DNA of 64,000 bases. Source: Clostridiaceae bacterium 14S0207 (GTDB lineage Bacteria > Bacillota > Clostridia > Clostridiales > Clostridiaceae). Of this stretch, positions 1 to 8,495 are shown in pieces (the first letter of the stretch is position 1; every line of letters begins with the position of its first letter). The notes under the pieces are model-generated. The model worked only from the letters and a program-made list of their open reading frames with translations, ran no database searches and had not been told where the DNA came from. The stretch is taken from the NCBI GenBank assembly GCA_003288255.1, contig CP026600.1:2480001-2544000 (forward strand), read 5' to 3'. The position numbers and the translations under genes are program-made.

Positions 1-1189
1 TCACGTCCTGTTCTTTTACTGACTGTTGCTTCAAAATCTGCTTGTGTCGGTCTGTCAGTTTCGCATGGTCGAGAATGTCTTTTACAACCTGCGTCTGGTT
101 GATTTCATCAAGTTTAATCGCAACCTTTAAGGTCGGGGCAACTTGATGAGATAGCCAGTTCAGCGTCCTTTGGAAGGAGTAAGGCTCTGGTTTTGTGGTT
201 AGTTTTAATCGTTCACGATTGTTCCCAATAAACCAAGCCCATTCTTCATTCAGTTTCCAATCAGAACGAGGTTTGGAATCGTCTTTATCTACAAAACGGA
301 TATACCGATTGATAATTTTAAAGGCGGTATGCTCTGGATTGTCATAGACGAGTAAATCACGGACTGCATAATAGGCACGCTCATTTTTCAATCGAATCTC
401 AAAACGGTTTTTTACTTCTGCGTCTTCAATGGGAATATCATTTTTCTTGTACTGCTCGTAGTCCTTTTCATAGATACAGAAATAAACTTCACTTTGTAAT
501 GAACCGATATAGAGGGTGTTTCCCATACATTCCTTTTCCTCTTTGCGTACCAGTTCGCCACTGCGATAGCTTTTAAAACTGCGGAAGACGGAGATACATT
601 CTTCCTGTTGGCACTTTTCAGTGAGTACAGGGATATTTAAAATCCCTGTCTTATCGTTAATGGCAAGGTCAAGGCGTTTCATCACACCGCCAGCCACCAA
701 AACGTCCATAAAGAACTCATACCAGCTTCTTTGTTGTGCCAGAAGATAGCTTTCAAATTGTCTGCACCCACGACCTTTCAATTCCACCAGAACTCCTTTG
801 TCCAGTTCATGGGAGCAAAGGACGAATATGTCGCCTAAAGCATAATGCTCTGAATAAGAATAGAAACCATAGTCCTCATGAAGAAAATAGGACAGTTTCA
901 GTTGTAAGATGTTTTCGACCACCTGCTGTACGTCTGTTGTCGGAAAGCGAATTCTTACATAATCAAACAGCATTTCAAGGGGAGCGTCGGGATTGAAGCG
1001 TTCCAGAGCTTCCCAAAGGGACTGCTGTAAATCCTCTGATGGCTTGACTTTTCCTGTTTCAATATCGCTTAGATACTGCCTTGTAATACCAGTCGCAACA
1101 GCTAAACGGTTTTGAGATAGTCCATAAGCCAAGCGTTTTTCTTTTAAATGCTGTAACCAAGTTTGTTCATTCAGTAAAAATCCCTCCAA
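1..1189 (-). CDS. orf20: Tn916 Orf20 relaxase / replication initiation factor, 3' end outside the window
   Basis: The reading frame is open from a TTG at 1187-1189 to the window edge, so the C-terminus is missing. The start gives MEGFLLNEQTW and is preceded by no better ATG; the ATG at 1168-1170 is out of frame. Residues about 10-60 form a helix-turn-helix (LSQNRLAVATGITRQYLSD). The rest is the Rep_trans/MobT-type rolling-circle initiator domain. In Tn916 this protein nicks the transfer origin during conjugation, and oriT lies immediately upstream. No frameshift was seen in the part read. Identity is recognised from the Tn916 protein; transfer activity in this strain is inferred. Confidence 0.93.
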   Translation of the reverse strand, partial: MEGFLLNEQTWLQHLKEKRLAYGLSQNRLAVATGITRQYLSDIETGKVKPSEDLQQSLWEALERFNPDAPLEMLFDYVRIRFPTTDVQQVVENILQLKLSYFLHEDYGFYSYSEHYALGDIFVLCSHELDKGVLVELKGRGCRQFESYLLAQQRSWYEFFMDVLVAGGVMKRLDLAINDKTGILNIPVLTEKCQQEECISVFRSFKSYRSGELVRKEEKECMGNTLYIGSLQSEVYFCIYEKDYEQYKKNDIPIEDAEVKNRFEIRLKNERAYYAVRDLLVYDNPEHTAFKIINRYIRFVDKDDSKPRSDWKLNEEWAWFIGNNRERLKLTTKPEPYSFQRTLNWLSHQVAPTLKVAIKLDEINQTQVVKDILDHAKLTDRHKQILKQQSVKEQDV

Positions 1190-1366
1190 TCAAAAAGGCG
1201 TATGTCAACTTTTAAAGCCCATTTGACATACGCTGAAATTTTGTAAATCCCTTGTAACCAAAGGATTTTCTAATGTTTTTTTGACTGTTTCCTGTCGATT
1301 TGTACCCCCCTGTTAGATACGGGGGGTTAAGTGCTGGCGTGGCTATTGCCACACCAGCCAGCAAGA
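1190..1366. other. oriT: Tn916 oriT region with two inverted repeats
   Basis: This is the non-coding gap between Orf20 and Orf21. It holds a perfect inverted repeat of C6/G6 around a 10-base spacer (1304-1327). A second near-perfect one, GCTGGCGTGGC with GCCACACCAGC around TATT, lies at 1333-1358. In Tn916 the transfer origin lies at this place, where the Orf20 relaxase nicks. A 61-codon reading frame on the minus strand crosses these repeats and is not believed to be a gene. The exact nick base cannot be fixed from sequence alone. Confidence 0.8.
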
Positions 1367-2752
1367 TCAGTCCACACCTGCGACTTCCGCTTCGCACGTC
1401 GCCTGCGTGGACTGTCTGCTGTTGGATAACTTTTTAATTTCCTCCAAGAAATCATATCCTTTTGGTACAAGGGGAGTATAAAACTCTGATATGACACTTG
1501 TTCCTACATCAACATAGCCACGACCTTTGATTCGCTTTAAGAAGAAATCCTTTTGTACGTCACTGCCAAACATCATGCCATAGCCCATTTCAGACATACG
1601 ACCTAAAGCCACTCTGAAATTAAACTGATCACGGATTCCGTCGCCTAAATATTTTGCGTCTGGACGTTGACAAGCCAGTATTAGAAAGAAGCCAGCTTGA
1701 CGACCTAACATGACAATCTGTTTCAGCTTATTCATAACTGCGGTGTTTTCTTTTGTTCCCAGCATTTCCATGAAAGCGACGTATTCATCAAAGATTAAGA
1801 AGTGTGCCGGGAGACCTAAGTAAGCATAATTTTTGCCAGTCTTATAGTTCTTCATCTGCTTCATTTCCTCACTACGTTTCATCATTTCTTCATAGAATGT
1901 TTCAATGCAAGAAAGCAAGTCTTCTTTTCTATAGTAGACATTTGCCATCACAGAACCTAAGTCCGCAAGATCAGCATTTTTCGGGTCAAGAATATACAGT
2001 TTTGAATCTGTATGAAGCAAGGCTTCAATCAGTGTCAGTATAAAGTAAGTTTTACCGCCACCTGTACCACCAGCAATCAACATATGAGGGAGCTTATCAT
2101 ATTCCCACCATACGTTTTTCATTAAGCGAAGTTTACCATCTTTAGCTTCTACTTCATCAATAGAAATACGACTGGCTATGGTGTCATAGAGCAAAGTATA
2201 TTCCACATAGGAATCCTTTAACTCTTTATCCGTCAGCTCACAGTACAAGCCACTCTCTAATTTCTTTTCCAAGTGTAAGAGTTGGTCTTGATATTTTCCC
2301 AGCGTGATTTCCACCCGTATCTGTATCAAGCCATTTTTAAGTCGATAATACATTTTAGGGAAGTAGGTTATCTTTTCCTTTGTACGACCAGCACTATCTT
2401 TAAAGAAACCCTCTGTTTTGACCTGTTCAGATTCATACCACTTGTTTTCAAGTATCATCTTTGCCAGTTTTTGACGGTGGTAAAGTTGTTTAACCGTATC
2501 ATAGCGAACCCGTTTGAATACAAACGCTACCAGCAAGCAGATAAGAATTGCGACACTGAAACTGATAATTAAATAGGGAATGTCAATCTTATCTGCTTGT
2601 GATAGGTTAAAATCCTGCCAGTTGATCTGCTGGATTGTCTTCACATGAAACAGTCCGACAACCAGCAGGAAAACAGGCAGGAGTGACGCTATCGTAAAAT
2701 GAAAGACTAAATCTTTACCAGATGGGCGAATCCTTTTACCACGCTGTTTCAT
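1367..2752 (-). CDS. orf21: Tn916 Orf21, FtsK/SpoIIIE-type coupling protein
   Basis: At 461 residues this is the length expected for Tn916 Orf21. Two hydrophobic segments near the N-terminus (about 18-37 and 58-80) anchor it in the membrane. A Walker A box GGTGGGKT follows at about 225-235 and a Walker B-like LIFDEY at about 325. It is the ATPase that couples the relaxase-DNA complex to the mating channel. ATG start with an upstream AGGAGA-like site. It lies downstream of orf22 (28 bp apart) in one transfer operon. The C-terminus runs into the oriT region. Recognised by its sequence; intact here. Confidence 0.93.
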   Translation of the reverse strand: MKQRGKRIRPSGKDLVFHFTIASLLPVFLLVVGLFHVKTIQQINWQDFNLSQADKIDIPYLIISFSVAILICLLVAFVFKRVRYDTVKQLYHRQKLAKMILENKWYESEQVKTEGFFKDSAGRTKEKITYFPKMYYRLKNGLIQIRVEITLGKYQDQLLHLEKKLESGLYCELTDKELKDSYVEYTLLYDTIASRISIDEVEAKDGKLRLMKNVWWEYDKLPHMLIAGGTGGGKTYFILTLIEALLHTDSKLYILDPKNADLADLGSVMANVYYRKEDLLSCIETFYEEMMKRSEEMKQMKNYKTGKNYAYLGLPAHFLIFDEYVAFMEMLGTKENTAVMNKLKQIVMLGRQAGFFLILACQRPDAKYLGDGIRDQFNFRVALGRMSEMGYGMMFGSDVQKDFFLKRIKGRGYVDVGTSVISEFYTPLVPKGYDFLEEIKKLSNSRQSTQATCEAEVAGVD

Positions 2753-2780
2753 GCGAAAAAGTCTCCTTTCTACCTAGCGA

Positions 2781-3167
2781 CTATTTGTCTTGTGTCGGTT
2801 CTTTCTTTGCTTGTGGTTGAGCTTTGAATGAACTAGAATCCTTTGTCAGCACAATATCGTCTGCCTTGATATACCAGTCAACATCTGCTCCTTGATAGGT
2901 GGCAGTAGCAACGGTGTCCGCAATGGGATTGATAAGTTCCACCCGTGCGTTATAATCAAACTCTTTCAAAGGCACGCTTGCAGGAATACTTACTTGAATC
3001 ATGCGTCCTTGTCCTTTGGATTTTAAGTCATAGGTACGTTCCTTGATTTCATCTGAAACCGACCCGTCTTCATTTTGGATTCTCACTTCACGACGTAGAG
3101 CAGAGAATTTCAATTCTCCAAAAGTCGTGTCTTTATCTAATACAATGCCATTTGCTAATCTCATCAT
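2781..3167 (-). CDS. orf22: Tn916 Orf22, DUF961 family conjugation protein
   Basis: 128 residues, related in sequence to the next gene upstream (Orf23); both belong to the DUF961/YdcP group found at the front of Tn916 transfer operons. Shared pattern: a leading LKF or LEF strand, then a conserved VxLxNP motif in the middle (VELINPIADT here) and a closing YxxxADD segment (YIKADDIVLT). The biochemical role is not established. An AGAGAGG-type ribosome site precedes the ATG. It is separated by 15 bp from orf23 and by 28 bp from orf21, consistent with one transcript. Confidence 0.9.
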   Translation of the reverse strand: MMRLANGIVLDKDTTFGELKFSALRREVRIQNEDGSVSDEIKERTYDLKSKGQGRMIQVSIPASVPLKEFDYNARVELINPIADTVATATYQGADVDWYIKADDIVLTKDSSSFKAQPQAKKEPTQDK

Positions 3168-3182
3168 TTTTCCTCTCTTTCT

Positions 3183-3497
3183 TTATTCTTTTATCATGTC
3201 GTCAGCATGTAAAAGGTAATTTGTAAAACCACGAGTGCCGATTTTGTAGCCCTCTGCGGTAATACGTGGATTGACTAACTTCACACGTTCCTCAAAGCCG
3301 AAATGTTTTTCGCCAGCTTCAGCAGGAAGCACCACCACAATATCATCTGCTCTTTGAACATCAGAATAGAGATTATAGCTTCTTGATAAGACAGTTAGCC
3401 GTCCGTTGATTCTTCGCTGAACGACTTTATCCTCGCCAGCAAATTCTAAATTGCCGAATGTTTTTTCCATGTTGGGAATCACAAATTTAAGTTCCAT
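3183..3497 (-). CDS. orf23: Tn916 Orf23, DUF961 family conjugation protein
   Basis: 104 residues; paralogue of Orf22 with the same VKLVNP and LLHADD signatures. It is the first full-size gene of the Tn916 transfer operon, read toward orf20. ATG start with an AAAGGATAGG ribosome site. Function in transfer is inferred only from position; members of this family are required or accessory in ICE conjugation. No damage seen. Confidence 0.9.
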   Translation of the reverse strand: MELKFVIPNMEKTFGNLEFAGEDKVVQRRINGRLTVLSRSYNLYSDVQRADDIVVVLPAEAGEKHFGFEERVKLVNPRITAEGYKIGTRGFTNYLLHADDMIKE

Positions 3498-3519
3498 ATT
3501 TTTACCTATCCTTTCTTTT

Positions 3520-3594
3520 TTATTGGCTGAATGAATGTTTGATGGTCTTAAAGAGTGGGGAACGACCTTTTGATTCTTGATTTTTTGTTTTCAT
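3520..3594 (-). CDS. Short leader ORF in front of orf23 (24 residues)
   Basis: A 24-codon frame begins with ATG at 3592-3594, preceded by a good ribosome site (GGAAGTGA), and encodes MKTKNQESKGRSPLFKTIKH followed by SFSQ. It sits 22 bp before orf23 and directly behind the terminator at 3621-3654, a typical place for a leader peptide. It may be what older maps call orf24. Highly basic; no domain. Translation is inferred from the ribosome site only. Confidence 0.55.
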   Translation of the reverse strand: MKTKNQESKGRSPLFKTIKHSFSQ

Positions 3595-3620
3595 AAGTTC
3601 ACTTCCTTTCAAAATCGGGT

Positions 3621-3654
3621 AAAAAAATAGACACCTCATTTTTTGAAGTGTCTA
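3621..3654 (-). terminator. Terminator or attenuator ahead of the Tn916 transfer operon
   Basis: A 10-bp stem (TAGACACTTC with GAGGTGTCTA) around an A-rich loop is followed on the minus strand by seven T. It faces the transfer genes, so it would block transcription entering from the chromosome, or act as an attenuator when the element circularises and is read across its joined ends. Confidence 0.8.
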
Positions 3655-3699
3655 CCTATTAAATATTCAAATTTTATTGGAAGTATCTTTATATCTTCA

Positions 3700-3835
3700 C
3701 TTTTCAAGGATAAATCGTCGTATCAAAGCTCATTCATAAGTAGTAAATTAGTAGTAAATTGAGTGGTTTTGACCTTGATAAAGTGTGATAAGTCCAGTTT
3801 TTATGCGGATAACTAGATTTTTATGCTATTTTTAA
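3700..3835. repeat. attL: Tn916 left terminus and chromosome junction
   Basis: The direct repeat AGTAGTAAATTAGTAGTAAATT around 3737-3760 matches the DR-2 type sites bound by the N-terminal domain of Tn916 integrase. The terminal stretch TATGCGGATAACTAGATTTTTATGC at about 3798-3823 is the transposon end. Plain A/T-rich DNA starts near 3830. The 6-bp coupling sequence cannot be told from the target without the empty site. Confidence 0.7.
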
Positions 3836-4035
3836 AATAAAAATATATAAAATTTTAAAATATGTGTTTAAAATCTAAAATTCTGTTAATACTATTAATA
3901 CATATATGATCCCCCTAATTATATATGTATCCCCCATATGGCACAAACGTGCTAAAAGACCATAATTATAATTATGGTCTTTTTCTTATTCATCTAAAAA
4001 TTTATATTATTTTGCTTCAACTTTAATAATATTAC
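3836..4035. other. Chromosomal gap next to the Tn916 insertion
   Basis: A/T-rich spacer without a gene. It holds a near-direct pair of CATATATGATCCCCC and ATATATGTATCCCCC (about 3900-3935), of unknown meaning, and the terminator at 3957-3980. Tn916 family elements prefer such bent A/T-rich targets. Confidence 0.5.
3957..3980. terminator. Palindromic terminator behind the EamA gene
   Basis: A perfect 24-bp palindrome (AGACCATAATTA and its complement) has T-runs on both sides, so it can stop transcription in either direction. It is the first stop signal after the EamA gene that ends at 4036. Confidence 0.75.
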
Positions 4036-5022
4036 TTAAAATTCATTATTAATGCTTTGATTTTTAACCTCTTCTTCCTTGCTTTCTTCATTTAAATTCA
4101 TTTTATCAGTATTTTTTTGATCTTTTTCAGATTTTTTTAAAAAACTCCATTTAGTTTCTGCAGTAATTAAAGCTATAAATATAATTAAACAGCCAACTAT
4201 CATTTTTAGCGTAAATTGTTCTCCTAATAATATTGCAGAAAATAAAGATCCAAAAACTGTTTCCAAACTTAAAATAATAGCCGCCTCAGTAGATGATGTA
4301 TACTTTAAGGCTACATTTTGAATTATGTATGCAATCATTGTACTAAAAATACCTAAATAAATTACTCCTAACCATCCGTGTAACGTAGCAAATGCTGGTG
4401 AAGTTTCTTTACATATAATAGCTGCCAAAAACGAACATACCGCTGATACGCCCATTTGTATTATAGTTATAACTACAGGATCTGATTTTTTATTATAATA
4501 TTCCGCTACCACAATATTAAGTGCAAAAAATACAGCACCTAAGATACTTAAAGTATCTCCCTTTGTAATACAAAACCCTTTATTAAGAGTCAATAGGCAT
4601 GTACCAATTAGACATAACGCAGTTCCTATAAATTGATACTTATCTGGTGCATGTTTTGTAAGCATCCAATAAAGAAATGGTACAATAACCACATATAATC
4701 CTGTCAAAAATGCTTGTTTTCCAGGAGTCGTATACTGAAGACCTATTGTTTGAACTGCAAAGGCTAAAAATACAACAAATCCAACCACCAATCCGCCTTT
4801 TATGTCTTGCTTGTTTATATTCTTAAGCTTTTTATAAAAGACTATACTTAATAAAACAAATGCTATTGAAAAACGGAACCCCATACCATAAAATGGTCTA
4901 AGTCCTCCTCTTAAAGCTATATCTGTTGCAGGAAATCCCCCTCCCCAAATAATAGCACAAATAAATAAACATAAATTAGCCCAAAATTTTCTACTTTTAC
5001 ACTTCATATAATTCCTCCTCAC
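4036..5022 (-). CDS. EamA-family (DMT superfamily) membrane transporter
   Basis: 328 residues with ten hydrophobic segments arranged as two EamA repeats (about 15-150 and 160-295). It opens with NLCLFICAIIWGGGFPATD, the usual start of the first repeat, and ends in a charged cytoplasmic tail. These proteins export or import small metabolites such as amino acids or nucleosides across the cell membrane; the substrate cannot be read from sequence. It is a single gene between its own terminator and that of proC. The second of two close methionines (MKCKSRKF) may be the true start, because it lies at a better distance from the AGGAGG-like site. Confidence 0.85.
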   Translation of the reverse strand: MRRNYMKCKSRKFWANLCLFICAIIWGGGFPATDIALRGGLRPFYGMGFRFSIAFVLLSIVFYKKLKNINKQDIKGGLVVGFVVFLAFAVQTIGLQYTTPGKQAFLTGLYVVIVPFLYWMLTKHAPDKYQFIGTALCLIGTCLLTLNKGFCITKGDTLSILGAVFFALNIVVAEYYNKKSDPVVITIIQMGVSAVCSFLAAIICKETSPAFATLHGWLGVIYLGIFSTMIAYIIQNVALKYTSSTEAAIILSLETVFGSLFSAILLGEQFTLKMIVGCLIIFIALITAETKWSFLKKSEKDQKNTDKMNLNEESKEEEVKNQSINNEF

Positions 5023-5045
5023 ATTTTTTATAAATTAACACACAA

Positions 5046-5083
5046 AAAAAACAGCTTAGTACATGACTTTAAGCTGTTTTTTA
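5046..5083 (-). terminator. Terminator of proC
   Basis: ACAGCTTAAA pairs with TTTAAGCTGT style arms and is followed by T8 on the minus strand, 53 bp after the proC stop codon. Confidence 0.8.
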
Positions 5084-5135
5084 GAAATATGTTTAATCTG
5101 TGTTATTAAAAGCAATTTTTGCAACATTGTAACTA

Positions 5136-5942
5136 CTATTTGCTCATATCTTTACATTTATTAGTACAAGCCTTCATTGCCTTCATAATAGAACTCCTAA
5201 ATCCATTTTCTTCTAACACTTCTACAGCTTCTATAGTTGTACCCGCTGGTGAGCACACCATATCTTTTAATTGTGCTGGATGCTTACCTGTTTCTAAAAC
5301 CATTTTTGCAGAACCTAATACTGCTTGAGCAGCAATTTTATACGCTTTATCTCTTGGCATACCATCATATACAGCAGCATCTGCCATAGCTTCTATTAGC
5401 ATAAAAATATACGCCGGTGATGAACCACTTAAAGAAACAAATGCATCAATTAATTTTTCTGGAATAACTTCTACCTTTCCAAAACTTGAAAAAATACTTT
5501 TAACTTTATTTAAATCATTATCATTAATATTCTTATTTCCACATACTGCAGCCATACCTTCACCTACTAATGCTGGTGTATTAGGCATAGTTCTAACTAT
5601 TTTATGTTCATTTCCAAAATATTCTTCTAAATTTGCAATGGTTTTCCCTGCAACAATACTAATAATAATTGTATCTTTTTTAATAGCGTTCTTAATTTCA
5701 CTTGCTACACTTGATAATATGTTAGGTTTAACTGCTAAAATTAAAACATCTGCTTTTTTTGATACTTCTATATTATCTACAGTAGTATTTGCCCCATATT
5801 TTTCTTTTACCTTTTCTAAACTTGGTACAAATAAATCAGCAACAAATATTTCTTGTGGTTTAACAATTCCTGAATTTATTATTCCACCTATCATTGCTCT
5901 TCCCATATTACCGCATCCAATAAAACTAATATTAAAACTCAT
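5136..5942 (-). CDS. proC: Pyrroline-5-carboxylate reductase
   Basis: 268 residues, the normal length. The N-terminal Rossmann motif GCGNMGRAMIGG (about 9-20) binds NAD(P)H, and the family signature near the C-terminus reads MVCSPAGTTIEAVEVLEENG. It reduces L-1-pyrroline-5-carboxylate to L-proline in the cytoplasm. It follows hypD, whose product is exactly this substrate, so here it most likely completes hydroxyproline-to-proline conversion; the proline can then feed Stickland reduction. The 182-bp gap from hypD holds a stem-loop. Ribosome site GGGGAGG precedes the ATG. Family assignment is firm, pathway role is inferred from context. Confidence 0.95.
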   Translation of the reverse strand: MSFNISFIGCGNMGRAMIGGIINSGIVKPQEIFVADLFVPSLEKVKEKYGANTTVDNIEVSKKADVLILAVKPNILSSVASEIKNAIKKDTIIISIVAGKTIANLEEYFGNEHKIVRTMPNTPALVGEGMAAVCGNKNINDNDLNKVKSIFSSFGKVEVIPEKLIDAFVSLSGSSPAYIFMLIEAMADAAVYDGMPRDKAYKIAAQAVLGSAKMVLETGKHPAQLKDMVCSPAGTTIEAVEVLEENGFRSSIMKAMKACTNKCKDMSK

Positions 5943-5971
5943 TACTTAGCCTCCCCACTTATTTATTACTA

Positions 5972-6002
5972 GGCATTAAGAAAATTATTTTTTCTTAATG
6001 CC
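5972..6002 (-). promoter_or_regulatory. Perfect stem-loop between hypD and proC
   Basis: GGCATTAAGAAAA pairs with TTTTCTTAATGCC around a 5-base loop, about 30 bp before the proC start. It lacks a trailing T-run on the minus strand, so it may be an mRNA processing or stability element, or a partial terminator lowering proC expression relative to hypD. Confidence 0.5.
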
Positions 6003-6124
6003 TATATTTAACTATACAAATATTATACTACTATTTAGTAAAACTTTGCATAATATTTATCAAATTAGAGAGACTATTTTCTATTTTTTTTATAAATTCT
6101 TGTTTAATTTTCATCAAAGAAAAA

Positions 6125-8491
6125 TTAACAGTTAAAACTTTGTTCTGTTCTTTCAATTATTTCATCTTGAAGAACTTTATTTAAGTTACAGAAATAATCA
6201 CTATATCCGGCGACACGAACTATTAAATCTTTGTATTCTTCCGGATGTTTTTGTGCATTTAATAATGTTTGTTTATCTACAACATTAAATTGAATGTGAT
6301 GTCCTCCCATCTTGAAGTAAGCCCTTACTAAATTTTTCACATTTTCTAATCCTTCATCCCCTGCAATTACATCTGGAGTAAATTTTTGATTTAACAATGT
6401 ACCACCAGTTTTTACATGATCCATTTTAGATGCAGATTTAACTACAGATGTTGGTCCATTTTTATCAGCTCCCTTTGATGGAGATATACCCTCTGATAAT
6501 GGCTTTCTAGATAGTCTACCATCTGCACTTGCACCCATAACTTTACCAAAGTAAACATGGCAAGTTGTTGGCAACATATCTATTCTATAAGTCGCTCCAG
6601 TTGGAGCTAATCTTCCATTTATTGAATCATAGTATGCATCAAATATAGATTTCATAACATCATCTGCATAATCATCATCATTTCCATACTTAGGAGTTCT
6701 ATTGTTTACAATATTGTATATATCTTCATGACCTTCAAAATTATCTTTTAAAGCTCCCATTAATTCTTTCATTGTAAATTTCTTATTGTCAAATACATTA
6801 TATTTAATAGATGATAAAGCATCTGAAATAGTTCCTATACCAACACCTTGAATATATCTTGTATTATATCTTGCCCCACCTGCATTATAATCAACAGCCT
6901 TAGTGATACAATCATCAATAATAACTGACATAAATGGTGATGGCATTGTTATTGCATATAATTTTTCAATAATTTGATTTCCTTCAATTTTAACATCAGC
7001 AAAATATTTTATTTGTTCCTTATATGCATCAAATAATTCATCATAAGACTTAAATTCTGTTACATCACCAGTCTTTAATCCTATTTGCTTTCCTGTCATA
7101 GGATCAACACCATTATTTAAAGTAACTTCAAGAATCTTAGGCAAATTAAAGTAACCAGTTAATGAATAACGTTCTTTACCAAATGCACCAGTTTCAACAC
7201 ATCCTGTTGTTCCACCACATCTAGCATCTTCAATAGATTTTCCTACTCTTAACATTTCTTCAATAACTGTTTCTACATTAAACATAGATGGTTGTCCAAA
7301 TCCTGTTCTAACGATTTTGGCCGCTCTTTTAATAAACTTATCAGGATTTAATCTACTAATTTGAACATTTGAACTTGGTTGTAATAATCTCATTTCTTCA
7401 ATTACATCAAGAAGCATATAACTTAACTCATTAACACCATCTTTGCCGTCCTTAGTAACCCCACCAATATTAATATTACAAAAATCTGTGTAAGTTCCAC
7501 TTTCCTCAAGTGTAATACCAACCTTAGGTGGAGCTGGTTGATTATTAAACTTAACCCAGAAACATTCCAATAATTCCATAGCATTTTCTTTAGTTAAAGT
7601 TCCCTCGTCAACTTCACGTTTATAAAATGGATATAAGTGTTGATCCAATCTTCCTGGACAGAATGAATCCCAAGTATTTAATTCAGTTATTACACCTAAA
7701 TGTACAAACCAATACATTTGAAGAGCTTCTGCAAAATTTCTTGGTGCATGTTCTGGTACCCACGCACATCTTTCTGAAATTTCCATTAATTCTTTTTTTC
7801 TATTTAAATCTTCTTCTTTGTCTGCTAATTCCCTAGCATATTCAGAATATCTCTTACCATAAATTATTAATGCATCACAAGCAATAGCCATAGCTTCAAG
7901 TTCCGCCTTTTTCTCAAAAAACATAGTATCATTAAAACAATCTAATTTATCTATTTCATTTTGAATTTGAGCTTTAAAATCACCAAATCCCCTATGATAT
8001 ATTTTATCATCTAAAGCAGCATGTCCTGGTGCCCTTTGTTCCATAAATTCTGTTATTATACCGGCCTCATATGCATCCATCCATTCTTTAGTCATATTTT
8101 CTAAAAGAATGTGTCTCATAGCCCTGTTTTCCCAAAACGGAATTATAGTTTCCTCTTGGAACTTCTTAGAATGTTCAGAAACTTTAAAAGAAATTTTTTC
8201 ACGTTGATCCATAATATCAAAATCGCTTAAAGTATGACAACAAAGTTCAGGATAAGTTGGAGTTGCGGCTGGTGCCTCTCCTCTTTCTCCTACAATTAAT
8301 TCTCCATCATTAATACAAAGTTTTTTATTTTCCATAATATTTTTAAAAGCTAATGCTCTTAAAATGGGAGTTGGAACTGCTCCTTGGTATTTTTTGTAAA
8401 TTTCTGTAACAAGATTAGCTCTTTCCATAGAAATGTATGGAACTGCATTTACACTTTGAGCTCTTAATTTTTCTACTCTTTTTGTTTTCAT
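6125..8491 (-). CDS. hypD: trans-4-hydroxy-L-proline dehydratase (glycyl radical enzyme)
   Basis: 788 residues. The active-site motif GGTTGCVETGAFG puts the catalytic cysteine at residue 431, and RVAGYSDYF near the C-terminus places the radical glycine at 762. Both are hallmarks of glycyl radical dehydratases. HypD removes water from trans-4-hydroxy-L-proline, giving 1-pyrroline-5-carboxylate. The HypD subgroup is supported by the neighbours: a dedicated activase 4 bp upstream and proC downstream. The activase stop codon lies inside the GGGGGG ribosome site of this gene, implying coupled translation. The enzyme is oxygen-sensitive and cytoplasmic. A different diol or amine dehydratase is possible but less likely with proC here. 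Confidence 0.9.
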   Translation of the reverse strand: MKTKRVEKLRAQSVNAVPYISMERANLVTEIYKKYQGAVPTPILRALAFKNIMENKKLCINDGELIVGERGEAPAATPTYPELCCHTLSDFDIMDQREKISFKVSEHSKKFQEETIIPFWENRAMRHILLENMTKEWMDAYEAGIITEFMEQRAPGHAALDDKIYHRGFGDFKAQIQNEIDKLDCFNDTMFFEKKAELEAMAIACDALIIYGKRYSEYARELADKEEDLNRKKELMEISERCAWVPEHAPRNFAEALQMYWFVHLGVITELNTWDSFCPGRLDQHLYPFYKREVDEGTLTKENAMELLECFWVKFNNQPAPPKVGITLEESGTYTDFCNINIGGVTKDGKDGVNELSYMLLDVIEEMRLLQPSSNVQISRLNPDKFIKRAAKIVRTGFGQPSMFNVETVIEEMLRVGKSIEDARCGGTTGCVETGAFGKERYSLTGYFNLPKILEVTLNNGVDPMTGKQIGLKTGDVTEFKSYDELFDAYKEQIKYFADVKIEGNQIIEKLYAITMPSPFMSVIIDDCITKAVDYNAGGARYNTRYIQGVGIGTISDALSSIKYNVFDNKKFTMKELMGALKDNFEGHEDIYNIVNNRTPKYGNDDDYADDVMKSIFDAYYDSINGRLAPTGATYRIDMLPTTCHVYFGKVMGASADGRLSRKPLSEGISPSKGADKNGPTSVVKSASKMDHVKTGGTLLNQKFTPDVIAGDEGLENVKNLVRAYFKMGGHHIQFNVVDKQTLLNAQKHPEEYKDLIVRVAGYSDYFCNLNKVLQDEIIERTEQSFNC

Positions 8492-8495
8492 AAAA

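Larger units (their letters stand above)
1..3832 (-). mobile_element. Tn916-like: Left end of a Tn916-family conjugative transposon
   Basis: Orf20, oriT, Orf21, Orf22, Orf23 and the left terminal repeats occur in the order and spacing I recall for Tn916, all on the minus strand. The rest of the element (tet(M) region, Xis, Int) would lie left of position 1. Base composition is clearly richer in G+C than the chromosome that begins near 3835. The right boundary of this segment is placed where the Tn916 terminal sequence (TTTTTATGCTATTT) gives way to A/T-rich chromosomal DNA; it could be off by a few bases because of the coupling sequence. Confidence 0.93.

Noticed and set aside
736-996. 86-codon plus-strand frame inside the Tn916 segment.
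   Set aside because: Antisense to orf20, which reads as a complete conserved protein.
1212-1397. 61-codon minus-strand frame next to Tn916 Orf21.
   Set aside because: It runs through the oriT inverted repeats, overlaps the end of orf21 and has no matching protein in Tn916 as I know it.
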